Below are positions 8,374 through 16,468 of a stretch of 39,487 bases of DNA, in pieces. The notes beneath the pieces were generated by a model that made no database searches, was not told the origin of the DNA, and saw only the letters and a program-made list of their open reading frames with translations. The position numbers were made by a program, and so were the translations under genes. The stretch lies in the NCBI GenBank assembly GCA_003235325.1, contig QJWQ01000009.1, forward strand, positions 1 through 39,487. The letters run 5' to 3'. The stretch's first letter is position 1. Every line of letters begins with the position of its first letter. This DNA is from Gammaproteobacteria bacterium (GTDB taxonomy: Bacteria > Pseudomonadota > Gammaproteobacteria > Pseudomonadales > Porticoccaceae).

Positions 8374-9084
8374 GTGAACCGGCAGATAGTCGTCACCGCC
8401 ATCATTCTGGTGGTCACCATCGTCTTCTTTGAACTGACCGGTATCGATATCCGGCTTCAGGATCATCTTTTTAATTTTGACCATCAGCAGTGGCTGCTGG
8501 ACCGGAATGACCGGCTGTGGAAATTCCTGTTCTACGACGGCATCAAGCGCCTGTTCATCGGCTGTATCTTGCTGCTGGTTTTGGCATTGCTGTTTTTTCG
8601 CAAACGGGCGTTGATCCGGCGTAACCTGCGCGGACTGATTATCGTCTGCCTGTCGGCAATCACCGTACCCCTGGTGGTGGGTCTACTCAAGGACCATACC
8701 AATGTTCCCTGCCCCAGGAACCTGGTCCACTACGGTGGCGACTACCCCTATGTCACCGTCCTGACCCCGTACCCCGAAGATTTTGACCAGGAAAAGAAAA
8801 TACGCTGTTATCCCGCCGGCCACGCCAGCGGCGGCTTTTCGCTGCTGTCCCTGGCATTCCTTTTTGGAACGCGGAAAAAGCAGGCGCTGGCCCTGGCCGG
8901 GGTGATGCTGGTCGGCTGGAGCACGGGAATCTACAAGATGCTGATCGGCGACCACTTTCTCAGCCACACGGTGGTCACCATGATTCTGGCCTGGTTGATT
9001 ATTCTGATCATAGTCAGGAGCGTCGATCGATTTCTGCAGCAGGGAGCGCCAGTCGTCGGGGGGGAGGGTCTCCGTCAAGGATAG
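8374..9084 (+). CDS. PAP2-family membrane phosphatase linked to eptA
   Basis: A 236-residue inner-membrane phosphatase with a GTG start 5 bp after eptA, so almost certainly co-transcribed. It has about six membrane helices. The PAP2 signature is present in order: KDHTNVPCPR (K106...R115), CYPAGHASGGF (catalytic H150) and KMLIGDHFLSH (nucleophile-type H194). In the last motif the canonical aspartate is a histidine (H198) and the usual arginine a lysine (K188). Likely substrates are lipid A phosphates, undecaprenyl pyrophosphate or the diacylglycerol by-product chain of EptA; this is inferred from context. The same gene order, phosphoethanolamine transferase then pap2, is known from the mcr-1 cassette. 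Confidence 0.85.
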   Translation: MNRQIVVTAIILVVTIVFFELTGIDIRLQDHLFNFDHQQWLLDRNDRLWKFLFYDGIKRLFIGCILLLVLALLFFRKRALIRRNLRGLIIVCLSAITVPLVVGLLKDHTNVPCPRNLVHYGGDYPYVTVLTPYPEDFDQEKKIRCYPAGHASGGFSLLSLAFLFGTRKKQALALAGVMLVGWSTGIYKMLIGDHFLSHTVVTMILAWLIILIIVRSVDRFLQQGAPVVGGEGLRQG

Positions 9085-9247
9085 TTCAGGCTGAGCCGGC
9101 ATAGTCTGGCAGCGGCGGTGAACAGGAATCAAAGCACCGAGGTCTGGTGGCGGACCCCAGGAAGAGAAAATCAAAAGGTATCTAAATTCGACGGACCGGG
9201 CCGCTGGCCCGAGGTGGGTTGGCGATTTGAAGGAGGAAGTAGAGAAT

Positions 9248-9433
9248 TTAAACGGTAATCCCGTCTCCCCCGTCGTCCGGCCCGGATTTATCCCCGACAC
9301 CATAAACCACCAGGCTGGCAACTGCTCTGGCCATGGCCAGCTGTTCCTCCATCGATGCAGCAACCATTGCACGGTCAGCGAGTACCAGCATGACGAATCC
9401 GTGAATGGCTGACCAGGCGGTAAAGGCCAGTAC
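9248..9433 (-). pseudogene. 3' fragment of a TetR-family regulator
   Basis: On the minus strand, the frame ending at the stop codon 9250-9248 reads about 61 residues: VLAFTAWSAIHGFVMLVL, then ADRAMVAASMEEQLAMARAV and a Gly/Asp-rich tail. The AWSAIHGFVMLVL segment is typical of the C-terminal ligand-binding domain of TetR regulators (the WHG type). An in-frame TGA lies just upstream (9439-9437), so the DNA-binding half is missing. The fragment ends exactly where the opposite-strand sterol-desaturase fragment begins. It cannot make a working regulator. Confidence 0.6.
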
Positions 9434-9821
9434 CGTTCACTTCATTGATTTGTTTGTTGGCAATCTGCTGACAACCGTGCCGTTACTGTTATTGGGATTT
9501 TCCGGAGAGGCGATCGCTATCTCCGCATTCTTCGCGAATTTTCAATACTTTTTCGCGCATATCAATGTCGATGCCAGACTCGGCTGGTTGGGCAGGTATG
9601 TGATGGGCCCCGAACACCATCGCTTCCACCACAGCGAACTGATCGAGGAAGCTGGCAATTACAGTTCGGAAATTGCCCTCTGGGACCGTATCTTCGGCAC
9701 TTTTATCTACCGTCCTGGCCAGGAACCTGAACGGATTGGCATCGCTGAACCCAACAGGTTTCCGCCATCCGATCGGCTGTTTGCCAACCTGATGTACCCG
9801 TTTCGACGCGATGTCCGGTGA
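9405..9821 (+). pseudogene. 5'-truncated sterol desaturase/fatty acid hydroxylase
   Basis: The 138-codon frame matches only the C-terminal third of the sterol desaturase (fatty acid hydroxylase) superfamily, which are di-iron membrane enzymes of ~270-300 residues. It contains the helix GEAIAISAFFANFQYFFAH, then HINVDARLGWLGRYVMGP and the final histidine box HHRFHHS, followed by NYSSEIALWDRIFGTF. The two upstream histidine boxes (HxxxH and HxxHH) and the first membrane helices are absent. Homology appears to start around 9421-9440, and the apparent ATG at 9405 lies inside the opposite-strand TetR fragment. A catalytically competent enzyme is therefore not encoded. It is interpreted as one flank of a deletion. 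Confidence 0.7.
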
Positions 9822-9923
9822 GACGCGCTATTGGCGAGTCCGATCACTCAAACCGATCCGGTGAGCCGCATGAGGGTATGAACAAAACCGGGAGAAACAA
9901 GCAGGGACGTTAATAGTTGCTCT

Positions 9924-10001
9924 ATGAAGCCCTCCATCCTTGCCACCGGCGGCAAAGGCTGTATTCTTGGTTACCTATCCCCAATCTGGTTGGGTTTGTA
10001 A
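9924..10001 (+). other. 25-codon ORF abutting the next gene
   Basis: A short frame starting ATGAAGCCCTCC at 9924 and ending TAA at 9999-10001, so that the next base begins the ATG of the 448-residue gene. It could be a translationally coupled leader. It has no good ribosome-binding site and may be chance. Confidence 0.2.
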
Positions 10002-11348
10002 ATGGCACTGGACTTCATTAAGCAACATTTAAAACAACAACTTATCAGGCAGTTTCCCGGCATCAAATCCCTTTCGATTTTGTTTCTTACCCTGGTCCTG
10101 TCTGCGACAGTTCAGGGGGCAGAGAGCACAGTCACGAGCACGGACAAGCCCGCCCCATTGAGCAGCACCGCCATCAGGGACAGGTTGGCGGACAGCAGCG
10201 TCGAGGCTGCCCAAATCGGCAGTTTCAAAATACCGACCGAGGAACTGAAAACCCGGGATCTGCGCGTACTGACCACACCCAAAGTCACCGCATCCACCAG
10301 CGCTCGCGCCAGCAGCCTGCCCCGGGTCACCGCCGACAACTTCAAAACCCTGGTCCAGGACAGCAAGGTTGCTCTGGTCGAAAAAGTTGAAGCCAGGCCG
10401 GAGGTTGTGGAGCAGGCAGGCGCCACCGTATGGCAGTCACAATACCGGGTACTGATGCCAAAATCCGACCAGGAGCCGGGTCAGATGTGGACCCTGCGTC
10501 CGATTGTGCGCGTGCTTAACGCCATGCAGTACGACGAGCCCAGCAGGCAGTTTCACGCGCGGCTCTCGGTCGGGGTGATCGACGAAAGCCAGCCGCGCCT
10601 GCGTCGCGCACTGGCTGTGCCGTTCGTGATCGACGTGATCTCGGACACCCTGCGCAGCATCGCACCGCAAAGCATGCAGTTCGACAGTTCGGCCGTCTTC
10701 CAGACCGTTGACGTTATCGACAACGCACCCCCGGATGCCGCCACCGTGCGGGTGTTGCTCGCCGGCGACGATGAAACCGGCAGCGAAGTTGAACTGCCGG
10801 TGCGGCGGCCGGCGCTGCAACTGACACTCAACCCCCAGCGCATTCTCGGCATGGGCCTGGAAACAGCGCAGGTGACGGTGAACGCAGTCGGCCTGCGCGA
10901 ACCCGAGGGACTGAAAATCAGCCTGGGCACCGACCGCGGCCGCTTCCAGGCACCGGTATTGACACTCGACGCCCAGGGCCTGGCCACCACCACCCTGCGC
11001 TCCACCGGCATTGGCAAGGCCAGTATCGAAGCCTCGGGCAGCCCGTTTGACGTCGCTGTTTCAGCGGTAGCCTTTGTCCTGCCCTGGTCATTTCTTATCG
11101 CCACCCTGCTCGGCGGCCTGGTGGGCGCTGTGGCCACACGGGGTGGTCGGGCCCGGCTGGTTAACACCTCGATAACCGGTATCGCCACCGGCCTGATCGC
11201 GGCCGTTCTCTACGCTGTGGGTATCAACGTGGTGGGCTTCGAGCCGACGGCGCAGGTGGGTGAAGCCGTCACTTTTGCCATTGCCGCCCTGGGCTCGGTT
11301 TTAGGACCCGGAATTTTTTCCCGATCTGCAGCGGGAGGTAAGACCTAG
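10002..11348 (+). CDS. Exported Ig-like domain protein with C-terminal membrane anchor
   Basis: A 448-residue protein of unrecognised family. The N-terminus has a basic stretch followed by a hydrophobic signal-like segment (LSILFLTLVLSATVQGAES), cleavage likely near residue 40. Residues ~45-270 are a polar extracytoplasmic region with no motif I can name. Residues ~275-355 (starting LQLTLNPQRILG, ending IGKASIEASG) read like a bacterial Ig-like/invasin-type beta domain. The last ~95 residues form three membrane helices with Gly/Ala-rich faces and a basic loop (RGGRARL). The predicted topology is a periplasmic or surface domain tethered at the C-terminus. It faces the 586-residue gene at 11564-13324, which converges on it. 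Function unknown. Confidence 0.7.
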   Translation: MALDFIKQHLKQQLIRQFPGIKSLSILFLTLVLSATVQGAESTVTSTDKPAPLSSTAIRDRLADSSVEAAQIGSFKIPTEELKTRDLRVLTTPKVTASTSARASSLPRVTADNFKTLVQDSKVALVEKVEARPEVVEQAGATVWQSQYRVLMPKSDQEPGQMWTLRPIVRVLNAMQYDEPSRQFHARLSVGVIDESQPRLRRALAVPFVIDVISDTLRSIAPQSMQFDSSAVFQTVDVIDNAPPDAATVRVLLAGDDETGSEVELPVRRPALQLTLNPQRILGMGLETAQVTVNAVGLREPEGLKISLGTDRGRFQAPVLTLDAQGLATTTLRSTGIGKASIEASGSPFDVAVSAVAFVLPWSFLIATLLGGLVGAVATRGGRARLVNTSITGIATGLIAAVLYAVGINVVGFEPTAQVGEAVTFAIAALGSVLGPGIFSRSAAGGKT

Positions 11349-11480
11349 TGCCTGGTCACAGGTAATCGGCCATTTTCTAGCCATTGATCTGCTTCGCCAT
11401 TAGCGAAGAGTTAGCCGCCGACATCCGGCTCGCACGCCCGACAACCCGGTTGCGGTTCACCGGCTTTTGAATTTTTTAAA

Positions 11481-11519
11481 GACGCGTCCCGGGAATCCCT
11501 TTGGGATCCCGCATGCGTC
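11481..11519. terminator. Long hairpin between convergent genes
   Basis: GACGC...GCGTC arms enclose a second inverted repeat, CCCGGGAATCCC / GGGATCCCG, around a TTT loop. An A/T-rich tract (ATTTTTTAAA, 11471-11480) adjoins it, which on the minus strand follows the hairpin. It lies just past the stop of the minus-strand gene ending at 11564, so a rho-independent-like terminator for that gene is plausible. Confidence 0.4.
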
Positions 11520-11563
11520 CGGTGTCGCCGCTGTTAATCGCGGTTCGACGCTGGCAACCGTCC

Positions 11564-13324
11564 CTATGGGCAATCCTCACCCGGTGCAAGCGTGGCGTTA
11601 CCGGGCATAATCAGCGGGGGCAGCCCGCCCTTAGGCTCGGGCGCACCCCGTCGATCAAGGTCTCCAGTTGTTACCCATTGGCTGAAAACCTTAATGGCGT
11701 CCTCCCTTGCCCGCTCCGGACCAGGCGGCTTATCCCCCATGACCGGAAAAGACTTCTGGACGATTATCGGCGTCCTGACAAACTGGACGGTGGTGCTGGG
11801 CCCCAGAACGTCGGTGAAGCTGGTCCGCGGTCGATATTGGGCGAGATCAGGCATGGGGACCGGGCAGTTATCACCAATGAATTCGGTGCGCCGCTTCACC
11901 CGCCACCGGCCCTGGTAGCTGACGTTTGCCGCCACATCGATCCGGTAAAAATCGAGCAACGTCCCCTCTTGCACGAGATACTCTATTTTCTGTTCGACGG
12001 CCTGTTTGCTGAAATCCGAGCGTTTGAAGCCAGCACCCATGCTGGCAGAACTCTCCGCTGTCGTTGAACTGCTCGATCTGCTATTGCCGGCGTTGTTCGA
12101 ATCTGAACGATCACCGCCAATTCCGAAAGATAAAAACGATTCCACCAGAACGTTCCAGGCCGCAAACCAGGATGTTTCCAGTTCGCTGATGTCTTCGGCG
12201 GCTTCCCTTGCCGTCAGATTTTCTGTGACTCGCTTGGCGCTGAAAATATTGGCCACGGGTTGGCTGTGGCTGATATTGACAAACTCGGGTCGCTGAAAGG
12301 TGCACTGGTAGACCAGTTGCCGAACGCAGTCAACGGGCACTTCAGTAAAGAGTTCATAACGTATCGCCCTTGCCAACCGGTCGTGACAGGGCTGTAACAT
12401 TTCCGCAATCCGGTCGTCGACCTTTTGCTCCAGGCTTTCCGCGTCGCGCCAGACATCAAATGCCTCGCCGTCGAGGCGCCTGATCTGCGCGATCAGTTGT
12501 GTCCTCGCGTCCTCGTTGACTTCTGAAGGCACCATGGCCTTCAACCGGGTTTCGGCCGTGCTCCGTTCCGACGTGATGCGGGCATGCGCGAAGTATTGCT
12601 CCGCGGCCGGCCGGTAGGCATCGAGAATCGAGGCCACCGCATTGGCAAAACAACCTCCTTCGGGAACAGGATTCGGGGTATCGCCATCGATTGTGCCGTA
12701 GACGGCTTCAAGCTCGGCAATCCTGACATCGGTCCTGGCGAGTCCACGTCCCATGAGGGCACGGATGTCAGCCGGCTTCTCATTTCCCGCTCGATAGTAG
12801 CCAAGGACAGCGTTAAGTGCAGCGATGTGCTCGCCAACGTACTTGGCCGGCGAGAGGGTTCCCGAACCGAAGGGGTCGAAGACTCGCCCGGAAGGTCCGG
12901 GGAAAAGTTTTCGCTCCCCGGACCGGGACTCCGTCGCGCCGATCTCGATGGTTCTGTCCCAGTTGCCAATGGCAAAGGCTATCTTCTCCAGCGCGTCGCG
13001 GCGCATACCGGAATGTCCCTTGTCCCGGAGAACCAGCAGACGATCCCTGAATGCCGGGGCGTTTTCCAGCCACTGGCGGACACTACCCCAACCGCTGCGG
13101 CCATAAACAGCGTCCATCTTCCCGCTAAAGGTGAGTAGATTCGCCCTTGCCGTGAGCACTTCTCCGACAAACGCCCTGTGGTCGGCATCAAGCTCACTGG
13201 AAAAACGGTCTGCCCGGTCCTCATCGTCGCTGAACGCGGCAATAGGTGAGCAGCCAAAAAAGGCGAATAAAAACACGGCCAATATCCTGCCCGAAAGTCT
13301 CTTTTCGACATGTCCTTCAGTCAT
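11564..13324 (-). CDS. Uncharacterised exported protein
   Basis: A 586-residue protein. The ATG at 13324 is chosen because a GAGGGG ribosome-binding site sits about nine bases upstream and the product then starts with a signal sequence (MTEGHVEKRLSGRILAVFLF, then AFFGCSPIAAFS). A cysteine there might be a lipoprotein site, but the lipobox is imperfect. Residues ~30-290 are mostly helical and charged, with a ~60-residue coiled-coil-like stretch (SERSTAETRLKAM through EQKVDDRIAEML). Later come a CHDRLARAIRYEL helix, a serine-rich low-complexity linker (NSRSSSSTTAESSAS) and a ~170-residue C-terminal region with a single NCPVPMP. I recognise no domain. It shares orientation with the two downstream-reading protease genes and converges on the Ig-like protein gene. 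Confidence 0.65.
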   Translation of the reverse strand: MTEGHVEKRLSGRILAVFLFAFFGCSPIAAFSDDEDRADRFSSELDADHRAFVGEVLTARANLLTFSGKMDAVYGRSGWGSVRQWLENAPAFRDRLLVLRDKGHSGMRRDALEKIAFAIGNWDRTIEIGATESRSGERKLFPGPSGRVFDPFGSGTLSPAKYVGEHIAALNAVLGYYRAGNEKPADIRALMGRGLARTDVRIAELEAVYGTIDGDTPNPVPEGGCFANAVASILDAYRPAAEQYFAHARITSERSTAETRLKAMVPSEVNEDARTQLIAQIRRLDGEAFDVWRDAESLEQKVDDRIAEMLQPCHDRLARAIRYELFTEVPVDCVRQLVYQCTFQRPEFVNISHSQPVANIFSAKRVTENLTAREAAEDISELETSWFAAWNVLVESFLSFGIGGDRSDSNNAGNSRSSSSTTAESSASMGAGFKRSDFSKQAVEQKIEYLVQEGTLLDFYRIDVAANVSYQGRWRVKRRTEFIGDNCPVPMPDLAQYRPRTSFTDVLGPSTTVQFVRTPIIVQKSFPVMGDKPPGPERAREDAIKVFSQWVTTGDLDRRGAPEPKGGLPPLIMPGNATLAPGEDCP

Positions 13325-13579
13325 CAGCTGATTCCCCTCTGCGACGTAAATAATCAAAGACAGAATGAACAACCCGGCTACTTCAGAGAAGCTGAGATTG
13401 CCAACACGATCCTGTCCTGCGACCAAAGTGACCACCGCCAACGGCGGTCGTGCCGCTGGATAGCTCCCGAGTCTGCTCCGCTGCCTGTCCCGGCAATATC
13501 TGGCGGGCCGCCCCGGGGCGATCTCCGTGACGATCTCAGGGACGACCTCGAGGCTGGCATCAACGGCTTTATCGGTGCG

Positions 13580-16141
13580 CTATTCCACATAGGTGAACTG
13601 GAGTGACCAGCGTTGCAGGGCTCCCGTATCCAGCGCCTCCAGGTCGGCCACTCGCAACACCCAGTTGCCCTGAATCGGCTCGCCGACCATTTCTGCCAGG
13701 GAGAGCGAATTCCCGGAGCTGAGTTGCAGCATCAGGTCCCTGGTTCGCCCGCCGGTTTTGTTGTGCAGAATGGTGCGCTTTCCGGACGGGGCGATCAGCT
13801 CTACCCGCAGATCACCGATATAGGTGTGCTGAATCTCCACCTCGATCGCCAGCGCCTGTACTGCGCCCGTCTCGGTAAAATTCAGACTGCTGCCGATACC
13901 GGCCGCGTTGTCGTCGGGAATGGCCTGGACAGTGACATTTTCCCTGGAGATCTGCCGCGTGCGCGCGGCGAGGTCAAGCTCCAGACTCCAGCTGTTCAGA
14001 GTGCCCAGATCCTGGCCAGCCAGATCGGCGACCCGCAGGGTCCAGTCACCGTTGACGGCTTGACCCACCAGCGGCGCCAGTGCCGCGGTCGATTCAGCCG
14101 CGTAGGTGAGCTTCAGATCGTCCTGCTGGCCGCCGGTTCTGTTATGCAGCAGCGCTCTCTGGCCCAGTGGATTGACCAGTTCCAGTCGCAGGTCGCCGAT
14201 GTAGGTGTGATCGATATCGACGCTGACTTTCAGATCCCGCGCCACACCCGGACGCGGCACGCGCAGGACGCTGGCAATCCCGGCCGGATCGTTATCCGGG
14301 ATATTCAATTGCGGGGTGGCCTCAACTCGGACCAGTGAATCGGCCCTGTCCAGTTCAATAGCGAGACCCCAGCTGTTTAGCGTGCCGACATCGGCGGCGG
14401 CAAGATCCGCCAGGCGCAATGTCCAGCCGCCGTTGACCTGGCTGCCCACCAGTTCGGCAAGAGCGGTACTGGTAGCGGAAGAGTAGGTCTTACGCAGATC
14501 ATCCGAATTCCCGCCTTCCCGGTTGTGCAGAGTGACGGCCTGGCCCGACGGGGCCACCAGTTCGACCCGCAGGTCGCCGGTGTAGGTGTGAGTGACGTCA
14601 ACGGTGACGGCGAGTTGCCGCACCAGGCCGTCGCTGTCGATATTGATCGCGCTTTCGATACCGCCGGCGCTGTTGTCGGGAATGGCCAGATTCGGATGGG
14701 TGTCGACCTGGAGCAGGTCCGTGCTGGACAGCTGGTCGCCGGCGAACTCGATGGCCAGCGATATATCGCCGGAGCCCGCTTGCCGCTGAATGTTTTTCAG
14801 GCTGATTCCGGAATCGTCTCCGTTGGGAAAGCTGGTGGAGATGGTGCCGCGGTCGGACAGTTCGGTGCGATTGGAACTGCCGGGAAACGGATCGCCGGCA
14901 TCGCCGGTATTCCAGTCATCCGGGGTTTCCAGTTGCCGGCGACCGTCGGCCTGCACCAGCAACAGCGCCGGCTTTTCCGGGGCGAACATGTCGGCGGATT
15001 CGTCCACTTTCCACACCAGCAGGCCCTCGCCCGGCAGGTCGGAATCAAAGCCGACCCGGGCGCGATTTTCCAGCAACAGATACTGGCCCTGCCGGTATTT
15101 GGGGCTGACCACTTTCAATATTTCACCGGCAGTGGCCGTGTAGGGTTGCAGGGTAAACTGGCCGGACTCCTGCACCTCGGTCACCGTAATCCAGTTGTGC
15201 TGGGACTTGTGCAGGGCTGCGGGATGGCACGGCCGGTTGCCATTGCCGTTGTAGGAGCCGGCGGCCATCAGATCCCAGCTGCCGGAACCGTCCCACTCCT
15301 TGCCGTCCTCGCCGTAATTGGGGTCGTAAAAATCCTCCCACTGAAACGCCAGGTGGCCCAGTTCATGGGCACAGACACCCACCTTGCAATCATTGGGCAC
15401 GGTCAGATAGGTGCTGGCGTAGAGATCAGGGGCGACCTCAATGGGACTGCGCATGATCCATTTATGGGACCAGATATGGGAGCCGCGAATACTGGGGTGC
15501 TGGGTTTCCGCCCCGAGGCCAGCATGAACAATAAACAGCGCGGTTATGGTGCCGTCTCCCAGGGCGTTCAGCCTGGCATCAAAGAAGACACCGGCCTGCT
15601 GCGCCGCCCGCACCGCATCTTCCGCCATTCGCGGCGCATTGCGTGGATAGGATTGCCATTCGGTTCCCGACTCGCCGTTAGTGTAAAAACTGTATTCATG
15701 GGGCAATCGCAGCCAACCATCGACACTGCCCTGGATATCCACCTTGCCCAGGGTGAGTTCACGGTAGTAGTCGCGCATGCTGCCGGTCGGGTAACTGTCC
15801 TTGGAAAACAGTAACTGCTGGTAGTGGGAAACCGGCAAACTGCCCTGCCGATCGGGAAAGTCCACCAGCAACACCTTGACCAGCAAGGTTCCCTGGATCG
15901 GCTTGTCCGGAATCGAAATAAGCTCCAGTCCTTCCTGCCCGCCGCGCATAAAAGCCGCGTCATCCATACCGTCGATATCAGCCGCCGGATTGGTGTAGCC
16001 GATGCTCAACAGATAGTCTGCGAAGGTAATGCCGCTGCCCCGGGCAATGCGCAGGTAGTCGGCAAATATCTGTGCCATGATTTCCGGGGATGGGGGTACG
16101 CGATGTAATTTATTCCGGTATTTTTTCCGTAATGTGTTCAT
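13580..16141 (-). CDS. M6-family metalloprotease with three P-domains
   Basis: An 853-residue protein. The M6 (immune inhibitor A-like) peptidase domain spans about residues 80-460. It has the zinc motif HELGH at 259-263, preceded by VGVCA, and the downstream GSWDLMAAGSY met-turn-like segment. Three tandem P-domains (proprotein-convertase P type) follow at about 477-604, 605-732 and 733-853, each with IPDN/PDDN..AGI, a THTYTGDLRVEL-type strand, LHN and a WTLR.ADL end. No N-terminal signal peptide is visible: residues 1-40 are basic then amphipathic, so export, if any, is by another route or a longer upstream start. P-domains usually accompany subtilisin-like proteases; here they sit on the metalloprotease while the neighbouring S8 protease lacks them. 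M6 enzymes are usually secreted proteases. Confidence 0.88.
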   Translation of the reverse strand: MNTLRKKYRNKLHRVPPSPEIMAQIFADYLRIARGSGITFADYLLSIGYTNPAADIDGMDDAAFMRGGQEGLELISIPDKPIQGTLLVKVLLVDFPDRQGSLPVSHYQQLLFSKDSYPTGSMRDYYRELTLGKVDIQGSVDGWLRLPHEYSFYTNGESGTEWQSYPRNAPRMAEDAVRAAQQAGVFFDARLNALGDGTITALFIVHAGLGAETQHPSIRGSHIWSHKWIMRSPIEVAPDLYASTYLTVPNDCKVGVCAHELGHLAFQWEDFYDPNYGEDGKEWDGSGSWDLMAAGSYNGNGNRPCHPAALHKSQHNWITVTEVQESGQFTLQPYTATAGEILKVVSPKYRQGQYLLLENRARVGFDSDLPGEGLLVWKVDESADMFAPEKPALLLVQADGRRQLETPDDWNTGDAGDPFPGSSNRTELSDRGTISTSFPNGDDSGISLKNIQRQAGSGDISLAIEFAGDQLSSTDLLQVDTHPNLAIPDNSAGGIESAINIDSDGLVRQLAVTVDVTHTYTGDLRVELVAPSGQAVTLHNREGGNSDDLRKTYSSATSTALAELVGSQVNGGWTLRLADLAAADVGTLNSWGLAIELDRADSLVRVEATPQLNIPDNDPAGIASVLRVPRPGVARDLKVSVDIDHTYIGDLRLELVNPLGQRALLHNRTGGQQDDLKLTYAAESTAALAPLVGQAVNGDWTLRVADLAGQDLGTLNSWSLELDLAARTRQISRENVTVQAIPDDNAAGIGSSLNFTETGAVQALAIEVEIQHTYIGDLRVELIAPSGKRTILHNKTGGRTRDLMLQLSSGNSLSLAEMVGEPIQGNWVLRVADLEALDTGALQRWSLQFTYVE

Positions 16142-16243
16142 AACTGAGCTCCCTTGGGTTGAACAGCGTTAGGCCAGGCCAAACTCTGCGGCCGCCAGCA
16201 TCAATCAAGCCGTTAGCATGACTCTTTCGACCGCCTGTCAGAA

Positions 16244-16396
16244 TTAACCGGCCCCTTGAGTATAGGCAATCAAAGCCGGCCTTTGGTCCGGTCTATCCCG
16301 CCACCACGCGCCCGCCTGCTCCAGCGGAGCCCCATCGATATTGCCCACAGCGCCGCCATCCCGAATAGCCGCGATCAGCAACCGGTTCACCTCCAT
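16244..16396 (-). other. 50-codon ORF or gene remnant between the two protease genes
   Basis: Within the ~325-bp gap between the M6 and S8 genes, the minus strand has an open frame from an ATG at 16396 to a TAA at 16244, reading MEVNRLLIAAIRDGGAVGNI then an AGAWWRDRPDQ segment. Composition looks protein-like, but there is no ribosome-binding site, and an in-frame TAA sits shortly upstream. It could be a short real gene or the C-terminal relic of a longer one. I recognise no family. The rest of the gap shows nothing I can name. Confidence 0.25.
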
Positions 16397-16468
16397 GGCA
16401 GATGAACCGACCGCATGCTGTCGTTAACCCCGGTCGCAATGGGCAGTCTGCATTTGCGACCGGTCACG

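Noticed and set aside
13510-13560. 12-bp near-repeats (GACGATCTC) between two minus-strand genes
   Set aside because: Only three degenerate copies in a short gap; no evidence for function.
14525-15814. 429-codon plus-strand frame
   Set aside because: Antisense to the M6 metalloprotease/P-domain gene; no recognisable domain and shadow-like composition.
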